NCBI GenBank assembly: GCA_016165875.1
Contig: JABBOT010000014.1
Location: forward strand, 11,007,871-11,071,870
Origin: Acanthopleura granulata
Lineage: Eukaryota; Mollusca; Polyplacophora; Chitonida; Chitonidae
Length of the DNA stretch: 64,000 nt
Direction of reading: 5' to 3'
Shown here: one piece after another, positions 37,161 through 49,100 of the stretch
How positions within the stretch are numbered: position 1 is the first letter of the stretch
Layout: each line of letters opens with the position of its first letter
The notes under the pieces: model-generated
Seen by the model: the letters and a program-made list of their open reading frames with translations, nothing else
Database searches by the model: none
Told to the model about the DNA's origin: nothing
Position numbers and translations under genes: made by a program

Positions 37161-38384
37161 AATTCAGATTGTTTTCATTAACTTACATTTAAAACTATTG
37201 CATGCAAAGCTACTTCATTAATTCAAGACATATAAACTAGTCACAATATAAACATTTTAAAGTATAGTCTCTTTAACGTTACGAGCACGTAGCTGTCATG
37301 GCGACGCAATGCATGCAGCGCTGGTTGCCATGGTAGTTACGTACATGGCTGAATGGGATTCCGCTGCATGCTTATTGGATCATCACTGGACCTCTGATGT
37401 TCTCATTGTGTAACATTGGTGAAAACAACAGCGTTTCAAATTAATTATCCATTTTTAAACAAAACGGATTTTAAAGGGGGATTTTTTGTGCGTTAGGCCT
37501 ACATTTTTGGCACCATATATTTTAAGCTAGAGCTTAACATGACATGAGCGCTCTTATCATTGATCAGTCCAATGCTTTATGCACAAACATATGCCTTGTT
37601 CTAGAAAGAACAACCATGAAGTCTATAAACTGTCATAAACTCTTGAGATTAGAGGTGGTCTCGCTTTTCTTTACCTTTCGACCCGTATTGACTTAATTTA
37701 CAGTGTAATTGAGTTAGCCTGGTATTGTTGGGACGGTCTTAATGAAGGTAAGCGGATAATATACGAGTCTACGGTCGCTGTCACGTTCCGGTCCGGTTGA
37801 CAGTCAGCGGTTTTAGCCAGGAAGACACTAACCGTGAAGCGTGGGAGCTAAATGGAGCGCTTTGTACAGAGAGAGCGTGTCGGCCGCACGGCTTCCGATG
37901 GCCAATGTTTTTGTCAACAGCAGTAGAAGCGCTTTGTGAAAAGATGCCGAGGCATGCCCCGACTCCCACGACTTGTCTATAGCCTTTTATTTTAAGACGC
38001 GCTTGTCCAAGGACATTACCTCCGCTGTGTTAGAGCATTTAAAGCGGAACAAATGACTTACCATTGATTTCTATAGATATGAGCAAACATGCATTATCCG
38101 GGTTTTTGTTTAGTTCTAAATTTAAAAATGGTCCAGATATTACTCCATGTAATACTCCTACTTATGGCGAATTAGCACCGAGTATTGGACTATGGTTTTA
38201 TTGCGTTGTAATACTGGAAAAAGCTAATACAACGGCCCATTCGATTATCTAAACATGGTTCTCACCGAAGCCTGCACTGACCCATGTTGACATCGCGGGT
38301 TCGAATTCCACTTTCGCTGGGTCCGGATTTTTGTGAGTTTATCAGATATCTGGCGTGCTCGGTTATCCCGGCCATGCACACCTT

Positions 38385-38722
38385 CACCTGGCCCAAGGAA
38401 CGAACCGGTTTAGTGGTTAGAGCGTCTGCCTGGTTGGGAGATTCAGGTTCAAGCCTCGCTGCCTCGCTTGGTGCTCCGCATTGAGGAGTTAGGGCAAGGA
38501 AACAGGACTGGTCGGTCCGTTGTCAGTATAATGTGACTGGGTGGGACGTCATGTCTGCTGTCTTCGGCATAATGTTCCAGTGGCGACAAGCAGTTTGACG
38601 ACATGGACTCGCCCTTCCGCACGAAGACACACTATATAAGTACACACTGGAAGGACTCCTCGTCGTCGTATGACTGAAACACTGTTAAGCACGACTTTAA
38701 ATGCCAAGCACTCACTCACTCC
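38385..38722 (+). mobile_element. tRNA-derived SINE (family B), full length
   Basis: The head GGTTTAGTGGTTAGAGCGTC and B box CAGGTTCAAGCC are followed by CTGGTCGGTCCGTTGTCAGT and AATGTGACTGGGTGGGACG. The 3' end CTGTTAAGCACGACTTTAAA continues into CACTCACTCACT, a 3' end unlike that of the copy at 15385-15712. Confidence 0.8.
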
Positions 38723-39067
38723 TTAGACTTAAGTCAAACTTAATATTGACTTCCAGACAGCTTACTGCGCTAAAATTGTAATTCATCTCAAGGATTTTTA
38801 TTGCAATACTTAACAGTTGACAAGACCTTCATGAGAAAAAAAGAAAAAAAAGAAAAAAAGAACATTAGCATTTACATTTAAACGCAAACCTAGGATTAGT
38901 ACCACTAGGTACGACTTCGTCTGACTTAAGTCTAAGAAAATTTCGTGATCCTGGGGCTTTGGTCGCCGTCATTTACACACCAGTGAAACAAATGAAATGA
39001 AATAGAACGAAATGTTCACAAACGGCAAATATGGTTTTAATATACCTACCTGGGACTGTTGCCATCC

Positions 39068-39088
39068 AAAAAAAAAAAAAAAAAAAAA
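39068..39088 (+). repeat. Poly(A) run
   Basis: About twenty adenines followed by CAAAACAAATAAACAACAAC. It may be the tail of a retroposed sequence, but I do not recognise the sequence to its left. Confidence 0.7.
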
Positions 39089-39825
39089 GCAAAACAAATA
39101 AACAACAACAACAACAAAAAATTCCTTAAATGCATCGCTCATCTAACTGATTAATTTGATCCTGACAACGAATTAACACGCAGGCCTTTTCAAGGGCGAA
39201 TGATTCCGTTATATGCAGGGTACATGTATACGCCAGGCTATCTCCCTTTCGTAAGCCGTCGGTCTCGCTCCAGAGTCATTCAGTCATACATATCGTGACT
39301 CAAAACATAATTATTTTGACTGACACCGCGCGGCAACGAGCGGTTTTGGGCCGTCCGGTAATGTGCGGTTTTGCGCATGCCTCTCAGCAGTTTTGGACAC
39401 TCGAGTAATAAAACAAAAAGCGGCATGGTAATGTACAAGGCATCATCCACACAGTACCGTGCAGTATCCGCACAGTACCTTACGCTAACAATGTAATACT
39501 GCTTGCGCGGGTTGATGTTGATGTGCAGTATTACAACGTTTAAAAGCGTGTGGTACCTTGCCTGGAGTTTTCCTCTCGGTACAGCCCAGGATGTTTCACG
39601 GGAAAAGTTTTGCTGTGCAGTGTGCACACGTACGTAGGTGTACAGACGAATTGAAAAGTGTCAGGATTAGTTCAGTAAGCGGGTTAATATCTGACAATTC
39701 CCCGCCTTTCATTGTTTCAATGTGGCCTCGGTGGTAATAAGAGGTCGGCAGTATGTTTTTCGTATAGTCTGACACGAAGTTCAGCGGAGACCTCGGTTGC
39801 TTTCACCAGTGTTATACATGATATG

Positions 39826-40020
39826 TGTGGGCAAGTTCCCCAGTTTAACTCCCCGCACTGAGGTTTCGTCCACCACATAACCTACACTGACCACCATCAT
39901 ATAAGTGAAAAATTCTCGAACATGGCGTTAATCTCATTTGATTGGTGTTTTACTCAGTACTCAAGGATATTTCACTTATACCACGGTGGCCAGTGTTATG
40001 GTGAAAGGAAACATGGCGTT
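39826..40020. mobile_element. Two SINE family A fragments in inverted orientation
   Basis: 39826-39935 is a plus-strand diverged 3' half (CATATAAGTGAAAAATTCTC). 39936-40020 is a minus-strand 3' end (TTGGTGTTTTACTCAGTACT). They meet tail to tail. Confidence 0.6.
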
Positions 40021-42284
40021 AAAGAACAATTTAAATAAAATAGTAATAACTGCCAACCAACAGATGATCCAGCATTTCGTGCATTTCACAACACAAAACT
40101 TCAAATATTGTTACATGGTGTTTATTTAATGAACTTTCAGAAAGCTTAGCAAATCAAAGCTATTATGACATTTCCCAGATAGCGCTTGAAAAGAAAGAAA
40201 TACAAAATAAACAAAATGACAAAGTTTAGAAAAAGTTGGCCTCTGTGACCTTTTTACATATCCCTCCCGTAACACTTTGATGGCTTATATCCGCACTCTG
40301 TTGCATGAACGTTACGCCAGACGTTATAAATTACGACTGCTTCGTTAAACCGGCCCCAGGACGACACACTTTTGTGTAGTTACGACACTTGCTTGGTGCT
40401 TCATCGATGAAGAGAGAAAAAGAAAGAATAAATCTACTTGAATCTGAACTACAATTACTATGCAACATGTCTGTGAAAAATGCGAGGGGTGTGATCCATA
40501 CTTTTTGTTTTATAAGCAGGCAAAGATAAGGTCAAAAGCAGAATTCGCTATTTTAGGGCGTTTTCCTGAGGGAATTCCTATTATAATGAAAATATGATTA
40601 CGCGAACAAAATTATTTGTGCATATTTGATGTCATAAGTGAGGGCTCTAATATATTGCGAAGTATCATGGTAGTTCACGCAATCAAAATTTTGTAAATCG
40701 AAAAAAAAAAAAATGAAATAATTTCTACGGTCATTGGGACTGCATATTCACCATAATAGTTCATGGATTGTGGATCGTTGTTCAACATACTACAGCACTA
40801 ACTTGGGTGGCTAACAACCCGGATGTAGCTAGTGTTTGGGATTTCGCTTCCAATCTCTGCTCATACCATTTTAGTAACAAGAGTTACGGAGAAAATTATT
40901 ACACCAGGCAAAAGACAAGACTTATTTGTTTACATTTTGCAAAGCACCATATTAAATGTTTGCAATATATTAAATATGCATGGAAAATATATGGTAAATA
41001 CTTCCAGAGAAACCTGGATGAGGACAAACATATGTAAGTGGTGTCCACTTTATAAGTCCTTTTCAACGCCCCACGCGTTTGGTGTCAGCATATCGAAAAG
41101 TTATATTGTGGGGAAAGGCACCTACATGGGTTTATCACTTCACCTTAATAAATGTCGACAAAGTCCCGGTCATATAATTTCAAAGAAAAACCTCTTATAG
41201 CTCTGACTGGAAGTGACGAACAATTTACTGTGTGTAAAAGATACGCTGAGCGATCATGGCTAATAACGAATACTTCTTTATTACTCGCCTATTGCACTGC
41301 AGAACCGCATACTGGGGAAGCCCTTGCGTCATTCTGCAGATCTATCACTGTGAGCAGGTTGGAAATCAGCCTGAGCGAAAGGGAGACGATTTCCCATCTA
41401 GTTGCAAGGGGTTCTTTGTTACCCTCATGCTGTGCTGTTCAACAAAACCATCTGGCAAAACTTGTTACCATCATGCCGATCTGTTCAACAAAACCATCTC
41501 ACTCAGAACAGACAACTTTCTTATGACTGTAGCGAAGTGTTAAACAAAATTGATAAATACCAGAATGCCAGAAGGAATCACCAGAATGCTGAAGGAATTA
41601 ACACTCATAGCTGGGGAAACTCTGTCACCACAGACTTCCAAGAACGGCACCTGACACGACTCGATATCGCCATGGTGTAGCTGTCAGATACATACAGTGT
41701 AGGTATGCGTAGAACTCGGTGACAGTTTGATGCCACGCGCCGTAAAATAGCAAACATGTGCATAGAACCAATCAGTCACTCGATCGAGAAATACTCATTT
41801 CAATCGGAAAGGTAAGAAAATCTATGTCTCTTAAATTTCATCAAGTGTCGCTCTCGTATTCCTATGCAGACAATATGCGGTCAGAATCAAATAGCAATGC
41901 GCTTGGAGAAATTATTAGGCAAAGTGACTTGTACAGCTGTTTACCAAGATAGGTTTAAACATGACGTTTCAACGTTTTTCCTCTGATCGGGTGCGTGGAA
42001 TAATAATAATTTGATAATTTAATGTTTTTTTTTTTTGTTTTGTTTTTTGTTTGCAGTTGTTGTTAATGAACGTTCATTAACGATTTAAGAAGTACTGTTA
42101 TACTAACGCCTCCATTTTCCGTGAAGATAATTTGATTGGTGTGTAAGTGTGAACGTGCACGATATATCGTCCGGTTATCGGGAAATTAAGAGAAAGCTGT
42201 CAGAAAAGCAGAAATATCAACCAAAGATACATCCGTACAGTTCATGTCAAATTCCATGTCCCCCACTCATGACATCTTCATGTA

Positions 42285-42400
42285 CATATTTATTTAATTA
42301 TTGTTCAACACCATACTCAACGATCTTGGGTTGCGGGAACCAGAGTGCCCCGGGGTGATCCACCGACCCTTGGCAACTTACTGAGCAACTCTCGGTACAA
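42285..42400 (-). mobile_element. SINE family A fragment
   Basis: Plus orientation reads ATATTTATTTAATTATTGTT, CACCATACTCAACG, then CCCCGGGGTGATCCACCGA. This is the reverse of the family 3' half, strongly diverged. Confidence 0.6.
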
Positions 42401-43005
42401 CTTTTTAACAGGGATACTGAATTGATTAGGACTACATGACTAACACACGTGATAAATTATCCGGCAGACTTGAGCAGATTGATAAGTGCGTGTACTGTAC
42501 GTAAAAAAGCGTATGACAGTCGTAAATGCCTTAGCCAGATATCATGTATCTTCACAGACAGCAAACCAGTGGAGATTCACTGTGTTTAAATCGCTAACCG
42601 GCATTTCATACAGAATTTTTATACTGATTTCGCAAGTAGGGTTTCTACATATTCTAACGGATCAAACACAATTACATGGACCCCGTGTTCCTTTGTTATG
42701 TTTTGTCTGTTGTCTGCGCTGGTCAAACAAGAATCAAATAAATAAATATTGCCCTGCCGAATTGTTCCCTTCTATGTTCCTTCTTTCTTCTGACTATACA
42801 TTGCTACCTTAGCCTATACCTGTAAGTTATACTTTTTTGTCGTTGAAAATACATGCTTGTTGATATTTGGAAAAGTGAAAAGGTGTAATTTTCCAGACAG
42901 AAAATACGTTGTCTTCTGTGTACGTATCAAATGTAGGGGTTCTCCAAGAGGGTGTGCCGCACGCACATTAATGCATGCAGAAGTCCTTAGTGATAAGGCG
43001 TGTCC

Positions 43006-43155
43006 TTAGTTACGACAGTCCTGGCAGGAGCACCCCATTGGTTCCTGGATCTCTAAGGAGGGACGAACACCACTGACGAGTTCATTGTCAAAGAAACATT
43101 CTTCAAAACGAATCAGCTTCGGAAGCAGGCTCCCCTCCTGGCAGCATCGGCATTG
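43006..43155 (-). CDS. pburs: Bursicon beta exon 2
   Basis: Acceptor TTTCCCCAG|CAA at 43156/43155 with a good pyrimidine tract; stop TAA at 43008-43006. It encodes seven cysteines in the spacing C-x-C-C...C...C-x-C-xx-C expected of the bursicon beta C-terminal half. It is too short to stand out as an open frame. A SINE begins only ~40 nt upstream of the acceptor. Confidence 0.9.
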   Translation of the reverse strand, partial: QCRCCQEGSLLPKLIRFEECFFDNELVSGVRPSLEIQEPMGCSCQDCRN

Positions 43156-46100
43156 CTGGGGAAATAAAACGAAAATCATACAATAACGATAGTGGGCATC
43201 TGTGGCTCAGTCGGTTAGAGCGCTATCGCAGGAGCCTCTCACCAATGCGGTCGCTCTGAGTTCAAGTCCAGCTCATGCTGGCTGCCTCTCGGGCCGCATG
43301 TGGGAAAGTCTGCCGGCAACCTGCGTATGGAAGTGTGTTTGTCTGGACTCCTCCCACCACAGTTGTGGCTGCCGTCGTATAAGTGAAATATTCTTGAGTA
43401 TGGCGTAAAACACCAATCAAATGAATAAATTCATTATACAATAACGATAACGACAACAGTGAAAGTGGTGTTTACGAATGAGACACTTTCTATCACTTAT
43501 CAAATAAATTTGAATTTTAGAGATAAATAAAAAAAAAATTGTCTCAAATGTGACAGAGAAATTTTAACAGAAAAAAACCCCAAAAGTAAAAAATTCGTCA
43601 GTACAATAGGAAGCGGGAATTCCTGAAGTAAATCATTCGTCATCAGGTGCAGGGTTATATCCCCACCCCCACCAAGTGCCGAATCCCCCGGGTTCATATA
43701 TATCGTGTACCATGTTGATTTATAAGTTGACTTTGTGTCTCAAAATATGTGTCTCATTTGCGCTCTGATCCTATTGAAGACAATGAATATGAGGCCCCTA
43801 TAGCCCCGGATTCAGCCGAATTACATTTATTTACTTATTTACCCGATTGGTGTTTTAACCCAACAATACAAGTACTCAACAATAAATAGATATCATTATG
43901 AAGCAAACAGCCAGAGAACCGAGATTCGAGGTAAGGTTATACAATGTCGGTAGGACCTTTGAGACTAAGATGGGGATTGGTTCAATGCACAAGCCTTCTA
44001 CTGGTGTAGCGTATACCAGCTTCGTGAGGTGTACTACCATGCGAGTAAAAGCTTGCGTGCTATACCAATCGCCACGTTAGTCTCAAAAGTGCTACCGACA
44101 TTATTTATTCTTGTTGTAAGATACATTAGTGAAGCTTCTCTCCAGTTTAGATTGGGTAAGGATATGTATATGTGTGTTATGTATGGTTGGGTTTAATGTC
44201 ATACGTAACATTTTTTTCATTCATATGACGATGAGGAGCCCTCAGACTGTATACACCGGAATATTACTGTATTTAAAAAATACCGACAATGCCTAACATG
44301 AATTAAGAAGTTAGGTATTTGCGTTGAAAATCCAATTTGAAAGCCCTGCCTGGAATGTTGACAAGCTCTTCTGATAATCGTTTATCGTCTTTTATTTCGG
44401 AGGATGGAAGGAATCAGAAACGCGAATGTCGGATTCCACGTGTGTTTTTAACTTGAACTGTCACTTCCAGATGTTTGGGTACTTGACTTTTGACGCACAG
44501 GCGTACAGGTTCTTTTGTATGCGGATGTGAACAAAATGCTAAAAAAATCAATAAAATTCACTCTGCAGGATATCAGCAAACTATCCACAAAGTGCTTTCG
44601 TTTATTTCTTTCCATTTTTTATCAGGAGGGTCAAGTTATTTTGCACTCCTTTCGAAAATATTGCATGGTGAACTCGTCACAAGGAGAATCCGTCATAAGC
44701 ACGAGAGCAACCAAAACGTCATCGTAATAGTCTGACGTTTAGCAGACTTTAACCGATGACGGCGTTCGCCTGTCGTCAAACACACTCAAGGCAAATCTCG
44801 ACTCCACCTGACGTCACACAAAGTCAAGACAGCTCTCGATTTCACCTGACGTCACACACACTCAAGACAGCTCTCGACTCCATCGGACGTCACACATACT
44901 CAAGACAGCTCACGGACTCGGCCTGACGTCACACACAGTCAAGACAGCTCTGGATTCCGCCTACATATAGCTGGAATTTCACATGCTTGGTGATCACTTA
45001 GGAGGATGGAAAAAAATGTAAATATGAAAGGCTACAGCACAGAGAGTAAAACCAGATTAACGATGACAGTGTGATAGTTAGCAATTGGCCACAGTCAAGT
45101 ATAATCGATGAAACACGGTTTCTTGTCAGTTTATGGTACTTGGGGCCTAGTTCAAAGCTTGGATGTAGTATACTATTTCTAAGTTTTAACCGTCCACGTA
45201 AATGCATCAATACCTCATGGCATCAACCAAGTTATCTGTAATGTGTTATCTAACTATACGGAAAAAACCCCTCTGTACGTGTCCATAAGTCCATGTGTCC
45301 AGTTTTCGATTTACTCCACATTTAGTCATCCAATCCTCTTCACTATAGCCCGGTGCATACTGCAAACCCAATCAGTGTCGAGTACTCGAAACCCTGCGTT
45401 TCCTGTACGCAAATCAGATAATGATGACGTCACAAGTAATGAGCTTTTCCCATGCATATCTCTCATAGCTCTAGAATGACAACTATGTACAAAGTGCAGG
45501 TAAAGGCAAGTCATTCAAACCACGTCGTAGATATGGGTTATTTCCTTAGACCACTACATTATGCACATGTATCCCTAAATCCAAATGGTTTGAAGCAGTC
45601 ATGTCCAGTGTTTTTTCCTGCATGACGCTCTTTCGCTAGGAAATGGCTGTTATAAGCTACTATCAAAGTGGCGCTACGTCATAATCATTCAATCATTCGC
45701 CTGACTTTTACTGGCGTCCCAAATTGCATTGCAAAAACTTTAACATTGGTGATGAGCATGGCTGGGAATATTCCTGTTCGTGGCCAGCAAGTCTTCTATG
45801 GACACAAGGTCGATTAATGTATTGATTCATTGATTTTAAAAAGCTCATTCATATGATTTCTTTACCACTTTGTCATCTACATAATCATCCCATTTTGTAC
45901 AATTCGATGCAACTTGTGTCATTGCGATATGGGTTTATGACGACCTACAGGCCTTTGCCAGTCTGGCGGTCTGTATCCCCTCTCCCCACTTGAAGAATTA
46001 ATTTTAACTTAGCTTGCTGTGTGCAGGCAAGGGTAATCTATTAAGTACTTTGCTCGTAAGTGCTTTACTTTTGTACAAACGAACAAGAAGTGATATTCGT

Positions 46101-49100
46101 CACCAGTGCATACTGTTTTTCAACCTGTACAGAAACGTTGTGACCTGTCAGGTTTAGACTACCCTCCAGTTTGGTTGGACGTATGGGGCTAGATGTCAAA
46201 AAAATTACTTTAAAGCTTTTATGTCGATTTCATTTAGTGACAGAAGATATTTTTCGAAGTGGAAGTCGGTTTTATATATTTTGTATATTATTCCCTAGGA
46301 AGATGGTTCAATGTCACTGAGCCATTTCGGGAGGAACTGATCTTTTAGTGTTTGCGTCCTCGGGCTTTTTTGAGACAGATAGCACTTTTTTGAGACAGAT
46401 ACATTTTTGAGACAGATAGCACTTTTTTGAGACAGATAGCACTGTTTACAGTTTGCGTGTCCCGTATGAAGTTTAGACCTGTTGAATAAAGAACTGATTA
46501 AATATTGGGACGACATAGACTGTCATACATTCTTGATTGTAACTAAACCTGTACATAAGGCTTCCCATCTTTTTATCTTTACCCTGGATGATCTTCACCC
46601 AGTGTAAGATGATTCTAAGATACACATTTATATACACAGGGTAAACCCGGAGTTCGCCACAGACCATAAAATTTGGAGTTGACTTTTTTCTCCTAATATT
46701 CGCTTACAAAACTCTAAGCAAAATGATTCCATTTCATTTAATTTTTCAAAACCCCATATTTTACAACCATACAGAATAATAGGTATAATGATTTTGTCCA
46801 AAAGTCATAACTGCAGGTCAAAAGATAAATGTAGGCTTTTTAATTTTTCGGAAAAGGCCAAACGAAGCTTTTGTGCCTTGACACAAAAGACTTTTTTAGC
46901 TACAGAGTAGATTCTTGTGTTTTTCATCACTATACCTAAGTAGACATCAATGGTGCAACCACTGAAGTAAAATAATGGTCAAGTTTTTGGCAAACGTTTG
47001 AAGAATATAATGTTTTTTGTTTTGCTTCGTGTTGACGTGTAGTTCCCATGAATTACAGTAGTTTTCGAAAACATCCAAGGCGCTTTGAAGGCCTCTCTCA
47101 ATTTCTGATATTATTATAATGTCATCCACAAGCGACAAAATTAGTAGATGTATAAACACCTCAAGATGGGCTGCCATATCATCAGACAGACGAAATAAAC
47201 CTACAATACTGTTATGCGTGATGAACTCTTTTAGCTCATTCAAGTACGGGGAAAAAGCAATGGCGTGAGAATCTCTCCCTTTCTTACACCAACTTCATAT
47301 ATAAAGAATTCTGATTTAGACTTCTTTGTTTTGATACAGGACTTAATAGCCTAGTACATATTTCGTGTGAAGTTAAAAAATTTCCCTCCCAATTCCTCGT
47401 TTAATAGTTTGAACCCCGGTTCCCCCATCCAGACAGTAGCGAATGCGTTTCAAAAATCTATGGATGAACAATACATCTTTTTTTTTTTCGTACGCAAGTA
47501 ATATTCATTTGCATGATTCAATACAAAAAGGTTGTCCATGCGCCTATGTCCTATGGCCTTTCCTAAATCCTGCCTGGGACTCATTCAGTATATCCATAGT
47601 TTCACAATAATCACCAAGTCTCTGACTTATAACGCTTGTAAAGAATTTTCCGAGGCAGATAATTATAGCGATCGTTCTGTAATTTTCTGGGACTTAAATA
47701 TTGCCTTTGTTTTTTAAAATTAGCTTTATATTAACAATAAGTCAAGATTCCGGCATAGAACCAGAATCTTAAGTCGGATTAAATAATTTATAACAGATGG
47801 GAATCATGATACTAGTCGTGTTTTCAGGGTGCATTAGAATCAGCAGTATAAGGGCAAACTGGATCAAGTTTTCTCAGATCTGTCCCATCTGGCTCATTTA
47901 CATTTTTAGATGGTTATAAAATATCTCAATATCTATTTCATTGTCACTTGTATTATTGATCTTAGAGTTCAAGACTTTCCCGTATTCTTTGGGATCGTGA
48001 GATTTTAAATGTCTCAGTGTGTCGATGAATCTCTCTCTGTGTGTAGGGTAACTTGTTTCCAGTTGCTGTTTATGTTCTTTGCTAGAGTCTCTTAAGTTTG
48101 ATTCGTTCTGTGGTGTGTTGTATTTGCGGCATATATTTTTCGGTTTCATAGATTTTTTAGCGTTTCTTCGAGCATAGTTCATCAAACCAAGGTCTATGAA
48201 AGCATCTGTTACTGTTTTTATATGCATATGTGACCGAATGTTTCCTCAGCGCTTCTCACTAGACCGTCCGTGATATTATCTACCATCTTAGTGATTTGCT
48301 TAGATGTAGTCTGGTCACCCAAGTCACCTGTTTGATGACTCAGTGTGGTAACGTAGTGTGGTAAATACTGTCAACTACATCGAGATCAATAAAGGCATTT
48401 TTGACATAAAGGCTACACTTGGCTCTGTTCCATTTACGCAAAGGGGATCGCTACTAGGTGAACCTCTGTCCTCGGTTATCTTATAAGTCCGTAAATTGAG
48501 CGCTATAGGACAATGTACATAGGATAGGATGTATATAGGACAGAAGATCATTAAAATCTCAGACCGCAAAGTCTGTAATTGTATGAAAAAGATTTGGGCT
48601 AACGATGGTATAGTCAATTAGGCTTATGCCTCTAGACGTCGGTTTTCAAATTCCTTTGTCTTAAACGACTCTCCTATTTGTAATTAAAAGATCTCATTTC
48701 TTGCAAAAATCGATCCACTTATGATCCCAGTTGTTTACTGATGTGTCCATGGAGGGTCGTTTAGCCAATGCACCATTTTTTTTAACACTTGAGGGCCTGG
48801 CGTGAATTGCGTAACAGCATGGTCCCATTCTACAAAGCTTGAAAGAATCTCATCAGTTTCCGAAATGTCTAGAATACATCTCGATCTAGCATTCCAATCA
48901 CCCATCATGCACACGTCAGAAAAATCTGGAGGAACTCTCCTAAAATGATCGTACACATCAGAAAAGTAGTCACTGTCAACTTAGGCATAATTTTCAGGAG
49001 GCATATTCACACACCCCAGCAACATATCTCGCCCAAATAACTTACGAGACTCATGTAACCACATGACATATGGGTTATCAGTCTTAATTTCAGTAAAATT

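Larger units (their letters stand above)
29420..43005. other. Long stretch without a convincing gene
   Basis: No recognisable protein is found on either strand. It holds SINE copies (30786, 34190, 38385, 39826, 42285), A-rich and AAAT-type runs (32270-32372, 32755-32870), a degenerate four-fold repeat (33190-33790), a MITE (36795-37160) and a poly(A) run (39068-39088). Overlapping frames at 40768-41680 show no motif and compete on the same strand. Possible splice sites at 29684 and 31941-32016 are noted separately. Confidence 0.5.

Noticed and set aside
38385..38470. Possible functional tRNA gene
   Set aside because: Good A and B boxes, but it is the head of a SINE family-B copy and lacks a paired acceptor and anticodon stem.
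39280..39627. 115-codon minus-strand frame
   Set aside because: No domain, no splice sites, and the region has short inverted motifs (AATGTAATACTGC and its complement) that explain little of it.
40768..41680. Several overlapping plus-strand frames
   Set aside because: They compete in different frames, repeat short phrases and contain no motif; I see them as chance frames in AT-moderate DNA.
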